Shown in pieces: positions 23,097 to 30,498 of a stretch of 64,000 nucleotides of DNA. A model generated the notes under the pieces. The model was not told the origin of the DNA and ran no database searches. It was given only the letters and a program-made list of their open reading frames with translations. A program made the position numbers and the translations under genes. How positions within the stretch are numbered: the stretch's first letter is position 1; each line of letters begins with the position of its first letter. Where the stretch lies: the NCBI RefSeq assembly GCF_009467795.1, contig NZ_WIAX01000013.1:186001-250000 (forward strand). Reading direction: 5' to 3'. The stretch comes from Nesterenkonia halophila. GTDB taxonomy: Bacteria; Actinomycetota; Actinomycetes; Actinomycetales; Micrococcaceae.

Positions 23097-25397
23097 TCAG
23101 TCCAGCCGAGTGATCTCCACCCCGTTGAGCCAGCCCTCGGCCTCGATCGTCAGCTGGCCGTCGTCGACCTCGACCGGTCGCAGCACGCGGCTGCTGGTGG
23201 CGCCACGGCCGGCGTTGGCTGCGCCGAAGTCCTCGCCCTCCACCGCGACGTCGAGCCGGGCGGTGCCGAGCATGTCGCCCCAGATCACCCGGACCGCGTA
23301 GGTCCCGTCGGGGACGTCGACGGCGAATGGCGTCTCCGCACTCGGCAGCAGGAAGTCCCGCGCCAGATCAGACGGCGCCGGGGCGAAGTCCGCGCCGCGG
23401 TCCCGGCCGTCGGGTTCGCCGGCCAGGAAGCCGTAGCCGCGCTCGACCGTGTAGGCCGTGGTCTCTTCGACCGGCGCGAAGCCATCCATCGTCGACCCGC
23501 CGGAGAGCTGGAAGTCGAAGGAGTGCCGCGGCGCGCGCGTGGCGACGGTCAGCGGCTCCGAAGTCTCCGAGGCGCCGCGGGCGTTCACCGCGACCACGCG
23601 CAGATCGTAGGAGGCGTCCTGCTCCAGACCGGAGACCTCCGCGCGCTGCTCCGTGGAGGTGGTGGCCAGCGACCAGGCACCCTCGCCGGCCGAGGAGGGC
23701 TTCACCTGCACCCGGTGGGCGTCGGCGGCGTCGCCGGAGGCCCAGTGCAGCGTCAACCCGGAGGCCGTGACACCCTCGGCCCGCAGATCGCTCGGGGCCG
23801 CGGGCACCTCGGCCGGGGCCTCGACGTCGACGACGTGCTCGGCCAGCGGGACGTCCAGGGCCGCCGTGTCCTCGGCGACCAGCCGCGCCATCTGGATCGC
23901 GCCGTACTCCTGGAAGTGGGTGTCGTCCTGCGTGCCGTCGGGGCGGTTCGGGTACACCCCAGACGGGACCCAGAGGAAGACGGACTTCGCCCCCTCGGGG
24001 CCGATCTGGTCCAGATAGGCGCGGCTGGAGGCCGCGAGGTCCACCAGCGGAGTGCCGGTCTCCTCGGCCAGCGCGGTCGCCTGCTCGACGTATTCGGGGA
24101 AGGAGACGTTGAACGCGCCGGTGGCGGGATCGAAGTCCCGTCGCGAGACGGGGGTGACCAGGATCGGCGTGGCCCCGCGCTGCCGGGCGCCCTCCACATA
24201 GGTCCGCAGGTAGTTGCGATAGTCGGCCGGAGCGGCGTACCGGTCGTCGACGCCGTAGGTGTTGTCGTTATGCCCGAACTGCACGTAGAGCGTGTCCCCG
24301 GGGCGGATCTGGCGCAGCACGCTGTCCAGCCGCCCCTGGCTGATGAAGTTCTTCGACGAGCGCCCGCCGATGGCGTGGTTGTCGACGACGACGCCGTCGT
24401 CGAGGAATCGGCCGAACATCTGTCCCCAGCCGGCCTGGGGCGCGTACGCCTCGGCGTAGGTCTGCACGGTGGAGTCGCCGGTGAGGTAGGCCGTCGGCGT
24501 CTCCGCGGCCTCGCGCTCGTCGTGGGCGGTGATCGTCACCGCCGAGATCGTCGCCGCCTCGCCGGAGAACTCCAGGTTCAGCTGGCCGTCCACCAGCGCG
24601 GCGTCGAAGGCCAGCTCCCGCGTCTCGCCGGCGGCGAGCCGGGTCGGCTCGACCTTCTGCACCTGCTCGGCGGTGATCGCCAGATCCGCGGGCGCCTCCG
24701 GGTCACCGGCCGCGACGGTGACGGTGTAGTCGCCGACGGGGAGGTCGGCGACCAGCTCGGTCTCTCCGACGGTGACCAGATCCCCGCTCAGCGGATCCTG
24801 CCCTCGATGGAGAGGAGTCACCTCCTCGAGGTCGACGAAGCCGACGCGGCTCTGGGCGGTGTAGGGCGATCCGGGACGCAGCGCGACCGCGCCCTCGGCC
24901 GCCCGACCCGGCCCGAGGTCCAGGGTCAGACTGCCGTCCTCCGGGAAAGTCGGCTCCGGCACCGAGTCGCCGGCCAGCCGGCCGACGGCAGCCGCCGAGG
25001 GCTCCGAGAGCCCTTCGGCGCCGACGGCTCGCACCCTGTAGTAGTGCACCGCCGTGGTATCGACGTCGTCGTCGGTCGCGAAGACCTCGCGGGCTCCGGT
25101 GCGCGCGACCTCGACATAGTCGCCGTCGGCGCTGTCGGCGCGCAGCAGCACATAGCCCTGCGCGCCGGAGACCTCGTCCCACCGGATGTCCAGACTCCCG
25201 GGCTCGGCATGGGCGACCCGCACCGACTCCGGTGCGGCGACGACGCCCTCGGCCTGGGCGACGGTCTCGGCGTCAGCTCCGGCGTCGCCGGCATGCGTCG
25301 GGCCGGCGGCCGTTCCCCCGGCGGAGCCCAGGATGAGGCCGACTGCCGTGAGCACCGAGGCCCCAGCGGTCAGCGGCGTTCTGAAACGATTCACCAT
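23097..25397 (-). CDS. Secreted rhamnogalacturonan acetylesterase (CE12-type SGNH) with fibronectin III domains
   Basis: A 766-residue exoenzyme. A signal peptide (MVNRFRTPLTAG to about residue 35) is followed by a fibronectin type III domain (about 45-135) and a linker domain. The SGNH hydrolase core spans about 305-520: YLTGDSTVQ (Ser block), AIGGRSSKNF (Gly), FGHNDNTYG (Asn) and DDTHFQEYG (Asp-x-x-His). A second fibronectin III domain (about 540-630) and a C-terminal beta domain follow. It should remove acetyl groups from rhamnogalacturonan so that the lyase can act. AGGAGG lies ten bases before the ATG. Secretion signal, leader DNA and terminator are shared in design with the lyase gene. 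Confidence 0.9.
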   Translation of the reverse strand: MVNRFRTPLTAGASVLTAVGLILGSAGGTAAGPTHAGDAGADAETVAQAEGVVAAPESVRVAHAEPGSLDIRWDEVSGAQGYVLLRADSADGDYVEVARTGAREVFATDDDVDTTAVHYYRVRAVGAEGLSEPSAAAVGRLAGDSVPEPTFPEDGSLTLDLGPGRAAEGAVALRPGSPYTAQSRVGFVDLEEVTPLHRGQDPLSGDLVTVGETELVADLPVGDYTVTVAAGDPEAPADLAITAEQVQKVEPTRLAAGETRELAFDAALVDGQLNLEFSGEAATISAVTITAHDEREAAETPTAYLTGDSTVQTYAEAYAPQAGWGQMFGRFLDDGVVVDNHAIGGRSSKNFISQGRLDSVLRQIRPGDTLYVQFGHNDNTYGVDDRYAAPADYRNYLRTYVEGARQRGATPILVTPVSRRDFDPATGAFNVSFPEYVEQATALAEETGTPLVDLAASSRAYLDQIGPEGAKSVFLWVPSGVYPNRPDGTQDDTHFQEYGAIQMARLVAEDTAALDVPLAEHVVDVEAPAEVPAAPSDLRAEGVTASGLTLHWASGDAADAHRVQVKPSSAGEGAWSLATTSTEQRAEVSGLEQDASYDLRVVAVNARGASETSEPLTVATRAPRHSFDFQLSGGSTMDGFAPVEETTAYTVERGYGFLAGEPDGRDRGADFAPAPSDLARDFLLPSAETPFAVDVPDGTYAVRVIWGDMLGTARLDVAVEGEDFGAANAGRGATSSRVLRPVEVDDGQLTIEAEGWLNGVEITRLD

Positions 25398-25433
25398 CGA
25401 CTGATCCCCTCCTGATGTCATGGACGATCATGG

Positions 25434-25457
25434 ATGGGTCGCCGACTGACGACCCAT
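25434..25457 (-). promoter_or_regulatory. Conserved 5'-leader hairpin of the acetylesterase transcript
   Basis: ATGGGTCG and CGACCCAT form an eight-base stem around loop CCGACTGA, identical in loop and different by a compensated pair from 22896-22917. Confidence 0.5.
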
Positions 25458-25462
25458 GGAGA

Positions 25463-25494
25463 ACGTAAGGTGGATCACATGTAGCGATCAACAG
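25463..25494 (-). promoter_or_regulatory. Promoter region with operator (site C)
   Basis: Minus-strand CTGTTGATCGCTACA (25494-25480) contains TTGATC, 17 bases before TTACGT, exactly as in 22924-22955. Confidence 0.4.
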
Positions 25495-25529
25495 CTCGAT
25501 CATGCCGTCTGAGCATCGCCACCTGAGAA

Positions 25530-25585
25530 TGACTCCGTGGGATGCGTGGGAATGCTCACGCTTTCCCACGCGTCCCACGGAGCCA
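25530..25585 (-). terminator. Long hairpin terminator downstream of the epimerase gene
   Basis: About 24 bases in each arm pair with only an end mismatch, one A/G and one G-T position. It lies 50 bases downstream of the epimerase stop and is a clear relative of the perfect repeat at 20496-20551. Confidence 0.7.
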
Positions 25586-25634
25586 TCCTGAGGGGAGCCA
25601 TCGCCCGAGAGCCATCGTCCGGGCACCGCCTCGG

Positions 25635-26528
25635 TCAGTGCGACAGCTCAGTGCGCCAGGAGCGCTTCGGCTCCCAGCCGAGCACGCGACGGGCCTTCTC
25701 GATGGAGAACGCCGTCGCGTCGCCGGTGAGGCCTCCGGCCAGATGCGCCAGCTCCGGGAAAAGCTCCGGGATCAGCTCGGCCAGCGGCCGGCGAGCCAGC
25801 GCATCGGCGGCGCCGACGAAGAACACCGAGCCGTTCTCCACCGCGTCGCTGTGCTCCAGGGCGGCGAGCAGGAAGTCGGTGACGTCGCGGGCGTCGACGT
25901 AGTTGAACAGCGCCACCGCCGACAGCGCCGGGTCGTCCAGCCGCTCGCGGACGGTGTGGCCCTGCTGCGTGGGCGCCCCCTCCCATTCCTCGGGGGCGAT
26001 CACGTAGCACGGGCGGAAGCTCATGAACTTCACCGCGTCGGTCTGCTGGGCGAACATCGCCGCGACCTGCTCGGCGACGTGCTTGCTCAGCCCGTAGGCG
26101 TGCCACGGCTGCGGGGGCACCTCCTCGTCCAGCGGCAGCCGCGGCGGGACCCAGCCGGCCGGCGAGCCGTAGCCCATGATCGACGGGCTCGAGGCGATGA
26201 CCACTGTCGTCGCGCCGGAGCCGACCGCCGCGGCGGTGACGTTCTGCGCGATCGCCGCGTTGGTCGTCAGGATCACGTCCTCCGGCGCGGCGAAGGGCAC
26301 TGCGATCGCCGCCAGCGAGATCACCGCCGTCGGGGAGATCTCGGCGAAGAGCGCGGCGGTCGCCTCGGCGTCGAGCAGGTCGGCGGCCCGGTGGTCCACG
26401 CCGTCGACCGGCTGCTCGGGCAGGTCGCGGTCGACGCTGATGATCTCGTGCTCGGTGGCGGCGAAGCCGGCGACGACGCTGCGCCCCAGCCGTCCGGAGC
26501 CTCCGGTGATGATGATGCGTTCAGCCAA
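25635..26528 (-). CDS. NAD-dependent epimerase/dehydrogenase, possibly uronate dehydrogenase-like
   Basis: A 297-residue extended short-chain dehydrogenase: GGSGRLG nucleotide loop, AIAVPFAAPED, SSPSIMGYGSP and the catalytic Tyr-x-x-x-Lys in HAYGLSKHVAEQ. It starts with TTG, six bases after a perfect AGGAGG. Overall length and the S-S-x-x-x-x-G-Y segment recall uronate dehydrogenases, which oxidise galacturonate to a lactone, but general UDP-sugar-type epimerases share these features. Beside pectin genes and an enolase-superfamily enzyme, a role in galacturonate oxidation is an attractive inference. It lies 77 bases after a Gfo/Idh gene in the same direction. Confidence 0.75.
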   Translation of the reverse strand: MAERIIITGGSGRLGRSVVAGFAATEHEIISVDRDLPEQPVDGVDHRAADLLDAEATAALFAEISPTAVISLAAIAVPFAAPEDVILTTNAAIAQNVTAAAVGSGATTVVIASSPSIMGYGSPAGWVPPRLPLDEEVPPQPWHAYGLSKHVAEQVAAMFAQQTDAVKFMSFRPCYVIAPEEWEGAPTQQGHTVRERLDDPALSAVALFNYVDARDVTDFLLAALEHSDAVENGSVFFVGAADALARRPLAELIPELFPELAHLAGGLTGDATAFSIEKARRVLGWEPKRSWRTELSH

Positions 26529-26605
26529 CAGATGCCTCCTGCAGTGGGCGGGTCGGGGATCATGGACGGACGAGAGCCGACGAGGGGCCGACGCCGGCGC
26601 GGCGG

Positions 26606-27964
26606 TCAGCTCGCGGCGGCCGCCGTCGCCGCCGCGCCCAGCCCCAGCTCGACGTCGGCGACCTGCACCGGCGCGCCGGCGGCCAGCGAGGCGTTGCCGC
26701 AGACGCCGACGGCGATCGCCTCGATGCCGTCGACCAGTCCGGCCGGGCGGTGGTGCGGATCCTCGCCGGGTCCGGTGAAGATGTCGGCGAGCAGCAGCCG
26801 GTCGCCGCCGCCGTGGGCGCCCTCGCCCTGGACGATCTCGATCTCCTCGGCCTCGTTCCAGTGGCGCTGCAGCACCAGCCGCTCACCCTTGGCGCGCGCC
26901 GCCGAGGAGCGGCCGTCCTCGGACGCCGAGGGGTCCACCGGCGAGCCGCCGGAGGCCGGCAGCACCGCGGCCCGCTCGACGACCTCCAGCTCGAGCCGCC
27001 CCTCGGTGCCGTTGACCGCCACCCGGTACCCCTCCCAGGGGCTGTGGGCGTTGAGCGAGTAGTTCAGCACCGGACCGTGCGCGTAGTCGACGAGCAGCGC
27101 GAGGTTGTCCTCGATGGTGATGCCCTCGCCGAAGACGTCCTGGTCGCGGCGGTAGCCGTCGTGGTGCTCGTTCTCCAGATAGAGCGCCCGCAGCGTCTCG
27201 TCGGTGCGCAGGTCCAGGGCGAAGGGGTCGGATGCCGAGCCCTCGCGGGTGCCGCGCTCGGCCGGGCTGATCCCGCGGGCGGCGGCGTTCTCCGCACCGT
27301 AGAACTTCAGCCCGCCGGAGGCGTAGACCTTCTGCGGGGAGTCGTCGAGCCACCAGTTGACCAGGTCGAAGTGGTGGGAGGCCTTGTGGATCAGCAGCCC
27401 GCCGGAGTTCTCCTTCGCCCGGTGCCAGCGGCGGAAGTAGTCGGCCCCGTGGACGGTGTCCAGCACCCAGGTGAAGTCGATCGAAGTCACCGTGCCGATC
27501 GCCCCGTCCTGGATCGCGGCCTTCAGCGCGGTGTTCCGCGGCGAGTAGCGGTAGTTGAAGGTCACGGTGACGTCCCGGCCGGTCTCCTCGACGGTGCGGG
27601 CGATCCGGGCGCTGGACTCTGCGTCGACGGTCAGCGGCTTCTCCACCACGACGTCGGCCCCGGCAGTCAGCGACTCGACGATGTAGTCGGCGTGGGTGAC
27701 GTCGGGGCTGGTGATGATCACCCGGTCGATGCCCTGCGACTGCACGACGGCGGTCAGCTCGCCCGGGTCGAAGATCTCGACCTCGGCGCCGTGCTCGGCG
27801 GCGATCCGTCCCCGGTGGTGCTCGGCGCGGCCGGGGTTCGAGTCGGCGACGGCGACCAGCTCGGCGACGTCGGCGTGGGCGCCGAGGATGGCGTCGACGT
27901 ACATCGCGCAGCGGCTGCCCATGCCGACGATGACGTACCGGGTGCGGGTGTTCTGGGTGCTCAC
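26606..27964 (-). CDS. Gfo/Idh/MocA-family oxidoreductase
   Basis: A 452-residue dehydrogenase: RYVIVGMGSRCAMYVDAIL at the N-terminus, VVEKPLTV near residue 105, FNYRYSPRN and the substrate-domain motif HKASHHFDLVNWWLDD. The GTG at 27964 is preceded by AAGGAG eleven bases upstream. It is the first gene of a likely two-gene unit with the downstream epimerase (77-base gap). The upstream 27965-28206 region contains two palindromes suitable as operators and the terminator of the permease operon. Its substrate is unknown; rhamnose- or galacturonate-containing oligosaccharides are candidates by context only. Confidence 0.82.
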   Translation of the reverse strand: MSTQNTRTRYVIVGMGSRCAMYVDAILGAHADVAELVAVADSNPGRAEHHRGRIAAEHGAEVEIFDPGELTAVVQSQGIDRVIITSPDVTHADYIVESLTAGADVVVEKPLTVDAESSARIARTVEETGRDVTVTFNYRYSPRNTALKAAIQDGAIGTVTSIDFTWVLDTVHGADYFRRWHRAKENSGGLLIHKASHHFDLVNWWLDDSPQKVYASGGLKFYGAENAAARGISPAERGTREGSASDPFALDLRTDETLRALYLENEHHDGYRRDQDVFGEGITIEDNLALLVDYAHGPVLNYSLNAHSPWEGYRVAVNGTEGRLELEVVERAAVLPASGGSPVDPSASEDGRSSAARAKGERLVLQRHWNEAEEIEIVQGEGAHGGGDRLLLADIFTGPGEDPHHRPAGLVDGIEAIAVGVCGNASLAAGAPVQVADVELGLGAAATAAAAS

Positions 27965-28049
27965 GGGTGAGCCAGCTCCTTCGGAGTGCGAATGGGACGG
28001 GGCGGGACGCAGGGCCCCTCCAGCAGTCTGCTGGTGACTATGGGGAATG

Positions 28050-28077
28050 AGAAGAGCTCTTCTGATGCGTTGCGCAT
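28050..28077. promoter_or_regulatory. Two adjacent palindromes upstream of the Gfo/Idh gene
   Basis: AGAAGAGCTCTTCT (28050-28063) is a perfect 14-bp palindrome, followed directly by ATGCG-n3-CGCAT (28065-28077). They lie about 90-110 bases upstream of the minus-strand gene start and are candidate operators. Confidence 0.35.
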
Positions 28078-28117
28078 ATCGTTCAGTGACCCGAGGGCAT
28101 CTCCGCCGCTCCACGGC

Positions 28118-28163
28118 GACGACGGCGCCCCGCCCGCCGGAGCGGGTGCGGGACGCCGTCGTC
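28118..28163 (-). terminator. Terminator-like hairpin after the permease operon
   Basis: GACGACGGCG and CGCCGTCGTC form a ten-base outer stem, with an inner CCCGC/GCGGG pairing, 44 bases downstream of the permease stop. Confidence 0.6.
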
Positions 28164-28206
28164 GTCGGTGCTGCGGGCGCGCTGGCCGCGGATCACCGGA
28201 TGCGGA

Positions 28207-29178
28207 TCACTTGATGCCGGTGGTGGCCATGCCCTTGATGAGGAACCGCTGGCCGAACAGGAAGATCAGGAACAGCGGCAGGATCGAGACGATCGACATC
28301 GCGAACATCGCGCCCCAGTTGGACTCGCCGGTCGAGTCCAGGAAGGACTGCAGGGCCAGCGGCACGGTGTACACGTCCGGCGAGGTCAGGAAGATCAGCT
28401 GGCTGAAGAAGTCGTTCCACGTCCACATGAACGTGAAGATCGCCGTCGTCGCCAGCGCCGGGACCATCAGCGGCAGGATGACCTGGATGAAGATCCGGAT
28501 GTGGCCGGCACCGTCGATGCGGGCCGCCTCGTCCAGGTCCTTCGGGATGCCGCGGATGAACTGCACCATCAGGAAGACGAAGAACGCGTCGGTGGCCAGG
28601 ATCTTCGGCACGATCAGCGGCAGGAAGGTGTTCACCCAGCCGAGGTTCGAGAACAGGATGTACTGCGGGATGATCACCACGTGCACCGGCAGCATGATGG
28701 TCAGCAGCATCAGCGCGAACATCGGCTTCTTGAACCGGAAGTCCAGTCGGGCGAAGGCGTAGGCCGCCATCGAGCAGGAGATCAGGTTCGCCAGGATGGA
28801 ACCGAAGACGACCACCGCCGAGTTCCACAGGAAGTGGCTGAACGGGTGGCTCAGCGCGTTCCAGCCCTCGACGTAGTTGCCGAACTCCAGCGAGGTCAGC
28901 AGCAGGCCGGACTCGCGGAAGATCAGCTCGTCGGGACGCAGCGAGGAGACCAGCATCCACAGCAGCGGATAGATCATCCCCAGCGAGGCGACCACCAGCA
29001 GCACGTGCTTGATGATCGAGCGGGTCGCACGGCCGGCGGCCGTCGTCGACTTCATCGGCGAGCGGTCCTCGCCGGCGCCGGTGGACTGGGCGAGCGCGGC
29101 GGTGTTGGCGCTCATGTCCTCCTCGCGGCGCCGAGCGCCGCCGGAGGGGGCCGAAGTGGTCTGCAGAGAATCAGTCAT
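28207..29178 (-). CDS. Carbohydrate ABC transporter permease (MalG type)
   Basis: A 323-residue inner-membrane protein with a ~50-residue cytoplasmic leader and six predicted membrane segments. The first is HVLLVVASLGMIYPLLWML; the last is FAMSIVSILPLFLIFLF. The ATPase-contact EAA loop reads DLDEAARIDGAGHIRIF. Its start overlaps the stop of the preceding permease by eight bases. No ATPase gene is present; many actinobacterial sugar importers share one ATPase encoded elsewhere. The three orphan binding lipoproteins at 2.8-11.5 kb are the probable receptors. Confidence 0.92.
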   Translation of the reverse strand: MTDSLQTTSAPSGGARRREEDMSANTAALAQSTGAGEDRSPMKSTTAAGRATRSIIKHVLLVVASLGMIYPLLWMLVSSLRPDELIFRESGLLLTSLEFGNYVEGWNALSHPFSHFLWNSAVVVFGSILANLISCSMAAYAFARLDFRFKKPMFALMLLTIMLPVHVVIIPQYILFSNLGWVNTFLPLIVPKILATDAFFVFLMVQFIRGIPKDLDEAARIDGAGHIRIFIQVILPLMVPALATTAIFTFMWTWNDFFSQLIFLTSPDVYTVPLALQSFLDSTGESNWGAMFAMSIVSILPLFLIFLFGQRFLIKGMATTGIK

Positions 29179-30100
29179 CGTAGTGCACCCAATACTTGGA
29201 CAGCCAGAAGTTGATGGCGGTGAGCGAGGCGATGATCAGCACCAGGACCCAGGCCATCGCGGAGGCGTAGCCCATGTCGAAGCCCTTGAAGCCCTGCTGG
29301 TACAGATACAGCGTGAAGAACAGCGTGGAGTCCGCCGGGCCGCCGGTGCCGTTGGAGACCACGTAGGCCTGCGTGAAGTTCTGGAAGGCGCCGATGAGCT
29401 GCAGGACCAGGTTGAAGAAGATGATCGGGGTCAGCAGCGGGATCGTGATGGTGAAGAACTGCTTGAATCGGCTGGCGCCGTCGATGCTGGCGGCTTCGTA
29501 GAACATCTCCGGGATCTGCCGCAGCCCGGCCAGGAAGATGACCATCGGCGCGCCGAACGTCCAGACGTGCAGGATGATCAGCGTGCTCAGCGCGGTGTCC
29601 GGGCTGGACACCCAGCCCTGCCCCTCGATGCCGAAGTTGCCCAGGATCTGGTTGATCAGACCGCCGTGGCCGAAGATCTGGCGCCACAGCACCGCGATGG
29701 CGACCGAGGAGCCGAGCATCGACGGCAGGTAGAAGACCGAGCGGTAGAAGGCCAGACCGCGCATGCCGCGGTCGAGCAGCATGGCCACCGCCAGCGAGAC
29801 CGCCAGCTGCAGCGGCACGCCGACGAAGACGTAGGTGAAGGTCACCTCGATCGACTTGTGCAGCCGCTCGTCGCCGATCATCCGGGTGATGTTCTCCAAC
29901 CCGGCCCACTCCGGCGGCTGGAGCAGGTTGTAGTCGGTGAAGGCCAGGTACAGCGAGGCCATCATCGGGAACAGCGTGATCCCGAAGAGGCCCAGCGTCC
30001 AGGGCAGCAGGAACAGATGGCCGGCCTTGTTCTCCTTATGCCGACGCTTGCCGCCCTTGCCCGTCTTCTTGAGCTGATTGAGTTCGGCGACGACGCTCAT
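29171..30100 (-). CDS. Carbohydrate ABC transporter permease (MalF type)
   Basis: A 309-residue membrane protein with a Lys-rich cytoplasmic leader (KKTGKGGKRRHKENK) and first segment HLFLLPWTLGLFGITLF. The EAA loop is EMFYEAASIDGASRFKQF. GGAGG lies before the ATG at 30100. The downstream MalG-type gene overlaps its stop, giving a two-gene operon. A palindromic LacI operator sits about 100 bases upstream, so expression is probably induced by a sugar. The upstream gap 30101-30498 contains no gene and holds the divergent promoters of this operon and the enolase-superfamily gene. Confidence 0.92.
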   Translation of the reverse strand: MSVVAELNQLKKTGKGGKRRHKENKAGHLFLLPWTLGLFGITLFPMMASLYLAFTDYNLLQPPEWAGLENITRMIGDERLHKSIEVTFTYVFVGVPLQLAVSLAVAMLLDRGMRGLAFYRSVFYLPSMLGSSVAIAVLWRQIFGHGGLINQILGNFGIEGQGWVSSPDTALSTLIILHVWTFGAPMVIFLAGLRQIPEMFYEAASIDGASRFKQFFTITIPLLTPIIFFNLVLQLIGAFQNFTQAYVVSNGTGGPADSTLFFTLYLYQQGFKGFDMGYASAMAWVLVLIIASLTAINFWLSKYWVHYDD

Positions 30101-30198
30101 GGCGCCACCTCCCCGGCCCCGACGCGCCGAGGCGCCTGCGAGCGGTCGTGGTGGGACAGCATGGCCCCCTCCTCCGTGGTCTCGGGTCGAATTCCCGC

Positions 30199-30262
30199 GG
30201 TTGGCAATCGCTTTCCAACCGTCTCTGAGTCGACGGTAAGCTGGACCGCAGTGTGAGGTCAA
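30199..30262 (-). promoter_or_regulatory. Promoter and palindromic LacI-family operator of the permease operon
   Basis: TTGGCAATCGCTTTCCAA (30201-30218), extended by one further G/C pair on each side, is a CG-centred palindrome typical of LacI-family operators. Upstream on the minus strand TTGACC (30262-30257) lies 17 bases from TTACCG (30239-30234), a weak -10, so the operator would lie just beyond the transcription start. Confidence 0.6.
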
Positions 30263-30498
30263 GCACATCCCGACGCCCGGATCGCCCCGCGCGCGGCGAT
30301 CCGGGCGGCCTGCCGCACCCCCGCGGGCGAGGCAAGGGCCGCGCATCCGCGTGATCGCGGGGATCGCGCGTTGAATCGTTTTGAACACCACTCCACGATG
30401 CCGTTGGTGGATCATTCCATTCTCTAGATGGCGTGGACGGCATCACAGGGCGGCACTAGAGTCGAGGCCATCGATCCCGACTGCGAGGAGCCCCACCG

